From positions 157,879 to 221,878 of IMG/VR virus record IMGVR_UViG_3300008954_003475: a DNA stretch of 64,000 nt. The stretch is one strand, 5' to 3'. Below the pieces are notes generated by a model that saw only the letters and a list, made by a program, of their open reading frames with translations, was not told the origin of the DNA and did not search any database. The translations under genes were made by a program, and so were the position numbers. The DNA is from a virus. Positions 35,503 to 43,864 of this stretch are shown piece after piece. Position 1 is the first letter of the stretch, and each line of letters starts with the position of its first letter.

Positions 35503-38500
35503 GTTTTATACTCTCCTAATAATAGATTATTATTCAAAGAAAATTTATCAAATAGGTTATATAATTCTTCTGATTCCTTTATCATATCTTGATCAACCAA
35601 AAGATTATACAATGGAACAATCTTTTGCATACCCAGCTTTGTTAATCCAAACTCTTCCATAATTTCAGCAAATCTAAGATTAACAATCTTTGCCCTGATA
35701 TCCTTTAACCTGCTCTTGCTTATACCACTTTGCCTAAGAGCTCTCTCGTTGCCGCCCAAATACCTTAGAAGGCCTGTTACTGTGTCTTGTTCTGGACCGC
35801 CATAAGGAAGCTCTGCTTCGTGAAAAACTTCTTTAACTAACCTTTCACCTTCAAGATACTTATCTCTGCTTAATTCAACGTCTCTTTTTTCTTGATCAAG
35901 CCTTCTGGCATCTCTTTCTCTCTCTCTTCTTGTGCTTATTATTGCACCATTTTGGGCTGGAGTCAAAGAATAATTGTATCCACCCTTCTTTTGTATCGGC
36001 ATTAAAGACTTAACTTTTTCAATACTTTTATTATCTGCTGGAATCCTAAATACATTTAATCCCAATATAGTATCGTCCTCTGCTTCTAACTTCTCCGGAA
36101 GCTCTTGATATATCCTTTTTCTTTTCTTTAAATTCTGTATAGAATTTCCACCTGACTTCAATAAATAAACATATTCCATACCCATTCTTTTTGCGGTCTT
36201 CATAGCGTTAACAATAATTAAATATGGATAATTTTGAGAAATAATCTCAAGATGTTTCTTGGAATCTTTCAGTTCAGGCTCTGAATATTTTTCTTTTAAG
36301 CCATGAAGACTTGTCGGTATTAGCCCAAGGTTATCCAGCCTATCCCTTATCTCTTTTGCTCTATCTCTATAAAGCTCCGAAGCTTTAGCATAAGCTTCGG
36401 CCTTCTCACTTTCGCTAGACTTATAACTTCCACTTATTTTCTCAAACTCTTTGGCCTTACTAGAATATTCTAAAAAGTCTACTGAATCCATTATCTCTAT
36501 AGTCTTTTTGGTAAAATCATCTGGCGAATCTTCCAACCTTGCCTCAAGCTCAGGAGTAAGGCTTTCATCAGCACGAAGCTCTTTCAGTTCCACATAAGCC
36601 CCGCCCTCTCCGTCTTTATAATTCAACTCAAACCTAGCACCTGTATTGCTTATGTAAGATATAGACCTATAAGCTTTCTTTGTTGGAGGCATCCTGTTAA
36701 AAACCCTGTCCAATACAACCGGATAATCTGATTGTATTTGTTCTATAAGAAGTTTCTCTTCAGGAAAAGAGGCAAGGGCCCAGGCCGAAGTAAACCCGGA
36801 ACTACCCAGGTTAGTATGTCCAACAAAATCTGCAGCACTAATGTTGTTTTTGTTTATGTCATACATTATCGGGGTCGGTGTTTCGTTGTCTTGCGTTAAC
36901 TCATATCTATCTACATCTGCATCTGTCAACTCCATTGGTCTTTGCTGACTTTGATAACCAGAATATTTTATCTTAGAATCAGGAAATGCTTCCATGTCTA
37001 TATCATTATGAGATCTGCTATGTATATCTTGTGCTTCATCCAGATGATCAATCTTTTCCAATCTTTTTAAAGCATACCTAAAAGGCTCGGGTATCAAAGC
37101 ATATTCTGATCCCCTGCTATACCTTGAGTAAAAATGATCAAAGTATGTTACTGAATCTTTGTTGCTTATAACAGCTTCCAAAACCTTTCTGTCTATCCTT
37201 CTTCTTAGATCACTAACTAGACGACCTGTAAATTTATAGCTGCTATCCAAAAAACACTTGTAATATTCTTCTATATTTTCTTCTATTTTCTTTGCAAATT
37301 CTATGGTCAACTCTGTTTTTAATTCTTCATCATCTATGTGATACAAGCTATCAGTTAATTTTTCACAGGCAGATTTGTCCATTCTGTTTAATATTAAATT
37401 GAAAACTTTTCTTTTTCCATCATCATCTAATTCTTGAGCAAAATATTTAAAAGACTCTGCCAACTTAGCTGGATCCATAGCTTCCAACACAGATCCCTCA
37501 TCTACACTTTCTCTAAAAATCTTATTCAGATCCAACTGTCTAGCTGTATCGTTCACTCTTCCTTCTGGATTGTTCATATGATTTATAAAATCATTAGGAC
37601 TTACTGTCAACAAGCTTCTATAGGCTACCTCTACATATTTATCGCGTATACTCTCTAGATCAACTGGCGCTCCAAACCAAGTTCTTATTCCAAGAAATCT
37701 GTTAGGCATCTTCTCTGCCATAAGAAGAAACACACTATCTGCTAAGTCTGGAAACTTTTCATTTAATTTATTATAAAAGAATGGATTAAAAATATTATTC
37801 TCTAAAAACTCAACATCATCTGATTCTTTTGCCATTTGCAACATATGATTAACAATTGCCTTCTCATGTTTTGGCATATTTTTATCTATTGCTAAATCAT
37901 ATACTCTAGTTAAGTTGCCAGAACTTATAGCCTCCTTCACTTCATCTATATATATCTTCGTACCCCTTTCGCCTTGTGGACTCTGACGACTTGAATTGAA
38001 TATAATTCTATCTAATCTATTTAATCGATCCTGTCCCAATATACTTTCAAAAGCATTTATAAGACCCTCTGACATTTCTTCTTTCTCATAGAGATAATGA
38101 TTATTGTCAAACAAATCAATAAACAAGTCTATTTTATCTCTTGTCGCATCAAAGACTGCTTGCTTTGAATTTAAATCAAAACGACTAATTCCAGATAAGG
38201 TGTTATTTAAATCATTAGACTCTCTCCAACCGGACTCTCCTCCGCTCATTCTATCTGCTACATTGTTTATCATAAAAATATATTTATTTACAAAATATGG
38301 CTCAAGTTCTCTTACGCTAAAGAGCCTATAGTTACTATGAGAAGGCCCTTCGTCTGTCTTTGCATCTAAAGCTTCTTTTACTTTTCCGTAAGAAAAAATT
38401 GTATTTAAAACAACCTGACCTTTCTGACCATGCCTGCCTGATGACAAATGCCTAATTGCTGTTGGGAACTTATCTCCATAAAGATCACTGTGCAATATTC

Positions 38501-38780
38501 CAGAAAATAGATCTTCTGCGTATCCTATTCTTTTTTGTTCTTGCATGTTTGCGTTTAATATCCAAAAGATTATAGCACCAACATGCCTTATCCCATGAAT
38601 ATCTCCATCCAAAAGCTCTTGAAAGGCTGCCTCTAAATCTTCACCTTCGCCCTGCTCTTCCTCTGATTCAAAATCAGAGAAGCTGCTTGATAACATATTT
38701 TGAACAAATTTTGCTTCCAAAGTTTCATTCGCTACTTTGAATAAAGTAAAAATATTATTTAATCTAGAATTTTTAATCAT
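35496..38780 (-). CDS. Large probable virion or ejection protein, 1094 aa
   Basis: Unrecognised. Mainly charged helices, no signal peptide. The N-terminus lacks the tag module. Around residue 677 is IEQIQSDYPVVL and later YLIIVNAMKTAKRMGMEYVYLL, an arrangement resembling the E-x-Q-S-D region of large phage polyvalent proteins. It is the largest protein of the 29-39 kb block, and its size fits a minor virion or ejected protein. Clustering with tag proteins makes virion association likely. Confidence in a role is low. Confidence 0.75.
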   Translation of the reverse strand: MIKNSRLNNIFTLFKVANETLEAKFVQNMLSSSFSDFESEEEQGEGEDLEAAFQELLDGDIHGIRHVGAIIFWILNANMQEQKRIGYAEDLFSGILHSDLYGDKFPTAIRHLSSGRHGQKGQVVLNTIFSYGKVKEALDAKTDEGPSHSNYRLFSVRELEPYFVNKYIFMINNVADRMSGGESGWRESNDLNNTLSGISRFDLNSKQAVFDATRDKIDLFIDLFDNNHYLYEKEEMSEGLINAFESILGQDRLNRLDRIIFNSSRQSPQGERGTKIYIDEVKEAISSGNLTRVYDLAIDKNMPKHEKAIVNHMLQMAKESDDVEFLENNIFNPFFYNKLNEKFPDLADSVFLLMAEKMPNRFLGIRTWFGAPVDLESIRDKYVEVAYRSLLTVSPNDFINHMNNPEGRVNDTARQLDLNKIFRESVDEGSVLEAMDPAKLAESFKYFAQELDDDGKRKVFNLILNRMDKSACEKLTDSLYHIDDEELKTELTIEFAKKIEENIEEYYKCFLDSSYKFTGRLVSDLRRRIDRKVLEAVISNKDSVTYFDHFYSRYSRGSEYALIPEPFRYALKRLEKIDHLDEAQDIHSRSHNDIDMEAFPDSKIKYSGYQSQQRPMELTDADVDRYELTQDNETPTPIMYDINKNNISAADFVGHTNLGSSGFTSAWALASFPEEKLLIEQIQSDYPVVLDRVFNRMPPTKKAYRSISYISNTGARFELNYKDGEGGAYVELKELRADESLTPELEARLEDSPDDFTKKTIEIMDSVDFLEYSSKAKEFEKISGSYKSSESEKAEAYAKASELYRDRAKEIRDRLDNLGLIPTSLHGLKEKYSEPELKDSKKHLEIISQNYPYLIIVNAMKTAKRMGMEYVYLLKSGGNSIQNLKKRKRIYQELPEKLEAEDDTILGLNVFRIPADNKSIEKVKSLMPIQKKGGYNYSLTPAQNGAIISTRRERERDARRLDQEKRDVELSRDKYLEGERLVKEVFHEAELPYGGPEQDTVTGLLRYLGGNERALRQSGISKSRLKDIRAKIVNLRFAEIMEEFGLTKLGMQKIVPLYNLLVDQDMIKESEELYNLFDKFSLNNNLLLGEYKTC

Positions 38781-38784
38781 ACCT

Positions 38785-39195
38785 TTAACACTTAGGGACG
38801 AACAATCTTGGCTTATTAGGCTTTATATATCTTGTTGATGTTGTAATGATATCAATTCCATCACACCTTATTATAGAAAAGAAATAGTTAAATGCCGATC
38901 TTGAGCTAACCTTTCTAACCTCTATCCATTCTCTTCTCTTAGAAGTAATGTCCGATGACTTTGCAAGAAACATATGAAGAGCAGAGCCGGCACTTGCCGC
39001 AAAGTCTTGTGCTATTATATCATTCAACTGCCTGTTGCTCAAGTCATATAAAACATCTCTATGAGAAAATCGCTCATTGAAATACTTTCTATACTTAATC
39101 CTCGCTGTCGTAGAAACACGAATGGGAAGACTTGTTCTAGGATCGGTCAATGAAGACTCTTCAATCTCTGCTTTCTTGTGTATATCTTTTGACAT
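38785..39195 (-). CDS. Hypothetical protein, 136 aa, first gene of virion block
   Basis: Unrecognised basic protein with many Arg/Lys (RVSTTARIKYRKYFNERF, AKSSDITSKRREW). It is the first gene after a strong terminator and so the likely promoter-proximal gene of the leftward virion block. AAGGG precedes the ATG. No catalytic motif seen. Confidence 0.7.
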   Translation of the reverse strand: MSKDIHKKAEIEESSLTDPRTSLPIRVSTTARIKYRKYFNERFSHRDVLYDLSNRQLNDIIAQDFAASAGSALHMFLAKSSDITSKRREWIEVRKVSSRSAFNYFFSIIRCDGIDIITTSTRYIKPNKPRLFVPKC

Positions 39196-39237
39196 TATAC
39201 GCCCTTAAAATTCATAATTAATATAAATAATTAGCAT
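39196..39237 (-). promoter_or_regulatory. AT-rich gap expected to hold the virion-block promoter
   Basis: These 42 bases separate a strong terminator from the first gene of the 29-39 kb block, so a promoter is expected here. The minus strand has TTATTTATATTAATTATG, which is AT-rich, but it matches neither TATAAATA nor a sigma-70 pair well. I see no convincing box. Confidence 0.3.
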
Positions 39238-39267
39238 AAAAAAAGCCCGACCAAAATGGTCGGGCTT
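39238..39267 (-). terminator. Rho-independent terminator
   Basis: On the minus strand AAGCCCGACC, loop ATTTT, GGTCGGGCTT, then a run of T. It follows the gene ending at 39296 and isolates the GroEL-side operon from the virion block. Confidence 0.95.
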
Positions 39268-39295
39268 AATATAATCATCTTTATAAGATATAAAA

Positions 39296-39565
39296 TTATT
39301 CCATATTTATATGGTATGCCAAATATTTATAGAATCCTTCTTCATCTTCTACCTTAATCTTTTTAGGCATCCTCTCATAGCCATGCCTGATTAAAGAAAC
39401 ATTTTGTTCCCTATAATGAGCTTCGACTCTATCTTTCAGAACGGCCATTATAGCTCCATCAAAACTTAGCTTCAAAGAATCTTCAACCCCTGGGTGTTCA
39501 TCCAGCTTAAATCCTCTTAACTTATTTTTATGAAGTGGCTCGATAAGCCAAATGTATTTATCCAT
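39296..39565 (-). CDS. Hypothetical protein, 89 aa
   Basis: Unrecognised. The start MDKYIWLIEPL has GAGGAG upstream, and a longer reading from 39613 does not. Compact alpha/beta composition with HGYERMPKKIKVEDEEGFYKYL. Last gene before a strong terminator. Two TATAAATA octamers within it are explained by Tyr-Lys-Tyr and His-Ile-Asn codons. Confidence 0.7.
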   Translation of the reverse strand: MDKYIWLIEPLHKNKLRGFKLDEHPGVEDSLKLSFDGAIMAVLKDRVEAHYREQNVSLIRHGYERMPKKIKVEDEEGFYKYLAYHINME

Positions 39566-40436
39566 TACTAAGCTCCTCATTGGCTTGGTTTCTTTCCGCC
39601 TCAATGCGTTCAAGCCTTCTTTCTAACTTCTGCTTTGCATAGTAAAAAGGAGTACCCATAACAGAGGCGAGAAGATACTCTGGCAAACTATCAACAAGCT
39701 CGCTAACTACACGTTCATATTTTGAATCAGTAAATTGAAGCAGTAGTTCATCAGAGTTTGAATAAAGCTCTGTATTCTCAACTAAAGCTTTAAGTCCAGA
39801 AACAGAAGAATCTTCACTTCCATCGCTCCGAATTTTTCTAGCTGTTTTCTTTGTAAGAAAACCCTGTTCAACATAAAGCTTATACATCAAACCTCTAACC
39901 GGATACGACGGCTTTCCTTCTTTGGAGAAGAAGATTTGATTCTCTACATGCTCTTTCAAAGAAGCCGAATCAGACTTTGCAAATCCTTTAGAGATTTCTA
40001 CATATGATGGCCTTAAGTAATTATTAGAGTTTTGATAAACAGAAACAGCATTAAACAACGGCTTCCAATCATACCCCTCTATCATATTTGCAGCAGAAAT
40101 CATATAGTCTGCCTGACCATACCATACCTCTCGACTCTTACCATCTTCCTTCAACGAAGCTGTTAAGCCTTCAATCTTCTCTTTCCAAAAAGGTATTGAA
40201 TACAAATCTATCTCTGCCCTTTTAGCAGTAGAAAAAACCTCATTTAATGAGTCACAATTATCAATTGCATCATAGCGATTAGACAAAACATCAGGATGAT
40301 AAATTATCATTCTTCGCATCTTTTCAATTTCATCATCCACCTTATACCCTCTGTAGGTTCTTGCAAAAAGATGTTCAATACCCCTATGTATTAGCTTCTC
40401 CTTTGTCAAACCTATTTCAACAGAATTTTTAGACAT
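39558..40436 (-). CDS. Helical hypothetical protein, 292 aa
   Basis: Unrecognised. The start MSKNSVEIG has GGGGAG upstream. It is helical and charged, ending with a coiled-coil-like helix (AKQKLERRLERIEAERNQANEE). It resembles in style the 304- and 243-residue proteins at 25-26 kb (helical, no active-site motif). Confidence 0.7.
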   Translation of the reverse strand: MSKNSVEIGLTKEKLIHRGIEHLFARTYRGYKVDDEIEKMRRMIIYHPDVLSNRYDAIDNCDSLNEVFSTAKRAEIDLYSIPFWKEKIEGLTASLKEDGKSREVWYGQADYMISAANMIEGYDWKPLFNAVSVYQNSNNYLRPSYVEISKGFAKSDSASLKEHVENQIFFSKEGKPSYPVRGLMYKLYVEQGFLTKKTARKIRSDGSEDSSVSGLKALVENTELYSNSDELLLQFTDSKYERVVSELVDSLPEYLLASVMGTPFYYAKQKLERRLERIEAERNQANEELSNG

Positions 40437-40438
40437 AA

Positions 40439-40705
40439 TCACTCCCCATTTACCCAAGCCTTGAATTCATCAAGGTGGGCATTAAGAACTGCTATTCTAA
40501 CTGCATCGTCAAGATTATCCCAAGTTGGAGCAATATCTTTTAATGACATTTCCAAAAAAGAACTCTTCAACTCCTTATGATCTGTATCATAACTTCTGTT
40601 GCAGGTATTTACACCAATGGCAATAAGAAAGTTTAGCACTTCCTCCTTCGACATTACTTCTACTTCCTCTACAATTTCTAGAGGCACACTTTCTACGGCT
40701 GACAT
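40439..40705 (-). CDS. Small acidic helical protein, 88 aa
   Basis: Unrecognised. Starts MSAVESVPLEIVEEVEVMS, acidic, with an AGGAG upstream. It is encoded just downstream of GroEL, separated by 70 bases with no terminator-like hairpin, so co-transcription is possible. Confidence 0.65.
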   Translation of the reverse strand: MSAVESVPLEIVEEVEVMSKEEVLNFLIAIGVNTCNRSYDTDHKELKSSFLEMSLKDIAPTWDNLDDAVRIAVLNAHLDEFKAWVNGE

Positions 40706-40775
40706 AAAACTCTCCTAATAAGACGAACCTAGCCTTACTGTTAAGTAATTGGTGGTAAAAGAAAATTAAAAACTT

Positions 40776-42380
40776 TTACGAGTTATCGTTAGTGATCGAT
40801 TCATATATTGCAACTTCCGTAGTTAACAACGTGCCACTAGCTGATGCTGCATTTTCCAAAGCTGATCTCACAACTTTTACTGGATCAATAATTCCGCTCT
40901 TTAACATATCATCAACATAACAATCATTAAAGGCATCGTATCCACTAAACATTTTTTTAGAATTGATTATTTTTTCCATATAAGAAAAGTGTTCAATTCC
41001 AGCATTTGTTAAAATCTGAACAAAAGGTGCCCGTATTGATTTCATTATTACATCAACACCAATCAACTCTTCTGTAATAAGAGAGGTATCATTTTTTAAT
41101 TTTTGCAATACAGGAATACAATGCAAAAGAGCCGCACCGCCGCCGGGGACTATACCCTCTTCTACAGCAGCCTTAACAGCGTTTATAGCATCTTCCACTC
41201 GATCCTTCCTTTCTTTTACCTCTGCCTCTGAAATACCACCGACTTTAAACACGGCCACAGAACCAGATAGTGCTGACAACCTTTGCTTTATAGAGGCTAT
41301 CTCATAAGTCTCAAGGCTCTGCTCCAGCTGTACCCTTAGAGTCTTAATGCGTTCATCTATCTCATCTTGAGGACAAACCCCATCTATGATAGTTGTATCG
41401 GCTCTTGTGACAAGCACTCTTCTTGCAGTACCTAAATGCTCAACAGATATATTTCTTAGTGGACAACCTGCTTCATTAGTAAATAAAGTTGTTCCACAAA
41501 CCGTTGCAATATCTGAAAGCATACCTCTTCTTATATCTCCGAACCCTGGCGCTCTTACGGCACAGGAGTGTAATGCTCCACGCGCCTTGTTAAGAACAAG
41601 GGTCTGCAAAGCCTCCCCTTCAGTAGTCTGAGATATAACCAACAGGGGTCTTGCCTGTTCTGAAACTGCTTCTAATATAGGAAGTATATCATATGTATTA
41701 GATATCCTTCCATCATAAACCAAAATTAATGGATTATCAAACTCTACAGTAAGCTTTTCTAGATTTGTAGCAAACGTGGGCGTTATATATCCTTTATCAA
41801 AGGTCATACCTTCCGTATATACTACAGCTGTTTCAAAGCCTGGAGCATCTTCTACAGATATCATTCCATGATCTCCAACAGCCGAAACAGCTTCTCCAAT
41901 AGTTGTGCCAAGACCTACATCATTATTTGAAGATACAATCGCTACATTCCTTATAGTCTCTTCATCATCAACAGACTTGCTAATATCCTTTAACTTTTTA
42001 ACAACTGTATTAACAGCTTTGTCTATCCCTCTTTTGATCAAGACCGGATTGTGACCAGCTGCAACCATTTTAGCCCCCTCTGTAAAAATAGATTGAGCTA
42101 AAACAGTTGCAGTGGTTGTTCCGTCACCTGCCGATGCATTTGTGGACGAAGCTACACTCTTAATGAGTTCTGCCCCCATGCTATGCATCTTATCCTCTAG
42201 AGTTATAGATCTAGCGACTGTAACTCCATCCTTGGTAATGAGTGGTGGGCCAAAGCTTCTTTCTATAGCTGCATGACGCCCCTTCGGTCCAAGCGTTGCC
42301 TTCACAGCATTAGCCAATACATCAAGCCCATCTTTAAGACCATTTCTTGCATCAGCGCTAAACTTAACTTCCTTGCCCAC
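40776..42380 (-). CDS. groEL: GroEL-type chaperonin (Hsp60)
   Basis: 534 residues, full-length group I chaperonin: [27 protein letters not shown], the ATP motif [12 protein letters not shown] (about 84-95) and the C-terminal PGGGAALL. The usual Gly-Gly-Met tail is missing and no GroES is encoded here, so it may use host GroES or act without one, as reported for some phage chaperonins. Expression probably comes from the promoter at 42731-42758 together with the small membrane protein upstream. It may fold capsid or other phage proteins. Confidence 0.97.
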   Translation of the reverse strand: MGKEVKFSADARNGLKDGLDVLANAVKATLGPKGRHAAIERSFGPPLITKDGVTVARSITLEDKMHSMGAELIKSVASSTNASAGDGTTTATVLAQSIFTEGAKMVAAGHNPVLIKRGIDKAVNTVVKKLKDISKSVDDEETIRNVAIVSSNNDVGLGTTIGEAVSAVGDHGMISVEDAPGFETAVVYTEGMTFDKGYITPTFATNLEKLTVEFDNPLILVYDGRISNTYDILPILEAVSEQARPLLVISQTTEGEALQTLVLNKARGALHSCAVRAPGFGDIRRGMLSDIATVCGTTLFTNEAGCPLRNISVEHLGTARRVLVTRADTTIIDGVCPQDEIDERIKTLRVQLEQSLETYEIASIKQRLSALSGSVAVFKVGGISEAEVKERKDRVEDAINAVKAAVEEGIVPGGGAALLHCIPVLQKLKNDTSLITEELIGVDVIMKSIRAPFVQILTNAGIEHFSYMEKIINSKKMFSGYDAFNDCYVDDMLKSGIIDPVKVVRSALENAASASGTLLTTEVAIYESITNDNS

Positions 42381-42390
42381 CTTGCCTCCT

Positions 42391-42663
42391 TTACTCTGCT
42401 GTTGCAGCGGTATTTGTCTCGTTCGTACCAGCAGTTTCGACCGTACCAGTGATCGTGCCAGTGGCCTCTGTTGCTTCTCCCGTTACACTTGCCGTATTTG
42501 ATACCGCAGTAGTCTCCGCTGTAACTTCTTCAACAACACTTGCGGATTGACTGTTTGTTTCAAACGTATAATTGCCCCAAACTGTAGCGGCAACAACCGC
42601 CCCGGCCACAACTACCGCATGAACCTTGTACTTACTTATAAAATCTCTTACTTGACTTGACAT
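42391..42663 (-). CDS. Small single-pass membrane protein, Thr/Glu-rich, 90 aa
   Basis: A short basic N-terminus (ISKYKVH), one membrane helix (about 15-30, AVVVAGAVVAATVWG), then a Thr/Ala/Glu-rich tail of 60 residues that looks disordered. The orientation resembles an N-in membrane anchor. It is encoded ten bases upstream of GroEL and has AAGGAG. Not GroES. Unknown function. Confidence 0.75.
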   Translation of the reverse strand: MSSQVRDFISKYKVHAVVVAGAVVAATVWGNYTFETNSQSASVVEEVTAETTAVSNTASVTGEATEATGTITGTVETAGTNETNTAATAE

Positions 42664-42686
42664 AATATCTCCTTATTATATTTTAC

Positions 42687-42712
42687 CCACAAATGGTTGC
42701 TTCCACAAGTGG
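42687..42712. promoter_or_regulatory. Two CCACAARTGG palindromes in the leader of the GroEL operon
   Basis: CCACAAATGG (42687-42696) and CCACAAGTGG (42703-42712) are short imperfect palindromes with a centre distance of 16 bases, lying between the promoter and the start codon of the first gene. The spacing suggests dimer binding on one face of the helix. They do not match the CIRCE heat-shock operator. Possible operator or RNA structure. Confidence 0.4.
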
Positions 42713-42730
42713 TTCCTTTACGAAGGGATT

Positions 42731-42758
42731 ATTGTACTCAAGGCTCAAAAAAACTCAA
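42731..42758 (-). promoter_or_regulatory. Sigma-70-type promoter of the GroEL operon
   Basis: Minus strand TTGAGT (42758-42753), 16 bases, TACAAT (42736-42731). It lies in the 98-base gap upstream of the membrane protein and GroEL genes. The -10 box has five of six consensus bases, the -35 four. Confidence 0.6.
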
Positions 42759-42761
42759 CAA

Positions 42762-43427
42762 CTATTGAAAATCTGCTTCTGATTTCAACCTAACTATTCC
42801 GTCTTTTATAGAAACCCATGTTTGATGAGAAACCCAATCGCCACAATTTACATATGTCTTAATAGTTTGCTTATTATCTAACCAAATTATAGCCTCTGGA
42901 TGATGAGAGTGTCCCATTATAATCACATCAACATCATCATTCCACTTTAATATATCCCAAATCCTTCTTAGCTTTCTCTTTTTTAATTTATACTCAACAA
43001 ACCAAGTTGCCAAATCTAAATTAAATCTTCTCTCAAGCCAGTCATGACAGATAGATATAATCTTCATAAGAAAATCTTTTTTAATGATACCCTTCTCATA
43101 CCTGTCGCCATGCTCTATTCTTATCAATCTTCCGTTATCTTCAAATTCATATTTGTCAACAAACTTTAGATTATAAATACTCAACCCAATCAAGCCTTTT
43201 AGCGAATACTCATGATTTCCAACTACATAAATTATTTCTTTTGAAAAATCAATAGCTTCAATAATTTCCAAGAACCTTTTGGTAAAGGATGGAATCTTTA
43301 TAAGATCTATAATATCACCAGCCAGTATAAGCTGATCATATTCGACCTTTTTCAGAAAGGTTATTAACTCTTCTGCTTTATAATTTTTACTACCGATATG
43401 TATATCGGAAATAACCACTCTTTGCAT
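42762..43427 (-). CDS. Calcineurin-like metallophosphoesterase (LpxH-like)
   Basis: 221 residues with the complete dimetal set: SDIHIG (7-12), AGDIID (about 40), VVGNHEYS (about 72-79), HGDRY, MGHSHHPE (about 171-178) and NCGDWV. The GHSHHPE and NCGDWVSH pair resembles UDP-2,3-diacylglucosamine hydrolase LpxH. It could therefore target lipid A biosynthesis of a Gram-negative host, or another phosphoester. No membrane segment. Confidence 0.8.
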   Translation of the reverse strand: MQRVVISDIHIGSKNYKAEELITFLKKVEYDQLILAGDIIDLIKIPSFTKRFLEIIEAIDFSKEIIYVVGNHEYSLKGLIGLSIYNLKFVDKYEFEDNGRLIRIEHGDRYEKGIIKKDFLMKIISICHDWLERRFNLDLATWFVEYKLKKRKLRRIWDILKWNDDVDVIIMGHSHHPEAIIWLDNKQTIKTYVNCGDWVSHQTWVSIKDGIVRLKSEADFQ

Positions 43428-43444
43428 ATTCTACTTCACTAATC

Positions 43445-43762
43445 TCATGTGTCGATTGTTTCGGCATCATCCGATTCTTCTATCTTACTCTCTTTGCCTT
43501 TATTTTCCTCAGCTCTTTGCAGCCTCCTAAGCCTTCCTGAAATGCGCTCTGTTGCAAAAACAATCTCATCTTCATCAAGCTCTTCTGCAAAGAAGTAAAA
43601 GATAGCCTTTCCACCATCAGTGAGTCCCGACTCAAGTGCTTCTAGCTTTAGACGTAATTCATTAATTTGAATCATTTCCCTAAGCAACGCCTGTCCTGAT
43701 TCAAGAACCTTTGGATCTTCAACTCCATCAATCATTTCTCTAAAATCTTCTAGCCTTGGCAT
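43445..43762 (-). CDS. Small helical protein, 105 aa
   Basis: Unrecognised. Amphipathic helices (LREMIQINELRLKLEALESG; ISGRLRRLQRAEENKG) and an acidic tail. It is the first gene of the leftward unit that starts at the divergent gap next to the plus-strand gene. A TTTACA-16-TACTAT pair in this gap might be its promoter, but is weak. Confidence 0.65.
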   Translation of the reverse strand: MPRLEDFREMIDGVEDPKVLESGQALLREMIQINELRLKLEALESGLTDGGKAIFYFFAEELDEDEIVFATERISGRLRRLQRAEENKGKESKIEESDDAETIDT

Positions 43763-43864
43763 TATATATTCCTAAATGTTTAAAAGTTAACAGTATAGTA
43801 TTACTACTAATAATATTGTAAAATTTGATTAAGCGTTTGTGCTTTATAAGTTGTTAAGGTTAAA
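43763..43864. promoter_or_regulatory. Divergent intergenic region
   Basis: This is one of two places where a plus-strand gene diverges from minus-strand genes. The DNA is very AT-rich. On the minus strand TTTACA, 16 bases, TACTAT is a possible promoter. On the plus strand TTGATT precedes TATAAG by only 14 bases, a poor spacing. The plus gene has AAGG before its ATG. No operator palindrome was noticed. Confidence 0.4.

Noticed and set aside
23013-39331. TATAAATA octamers at 23013-23020, 39304-39311 and 39324-39331 (and 55286-55293) as promoters
   Set aside because: All lie inside coding sequence and are explained by their codons (for example Tyr-Lys-Tyr).
42391-42663. GroES upstream of GroEL
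   Set aside because: The protein is a single-pass membrane protein with a Thr/Glu-rich tail and lacks the GroES beta-barrel motifs.
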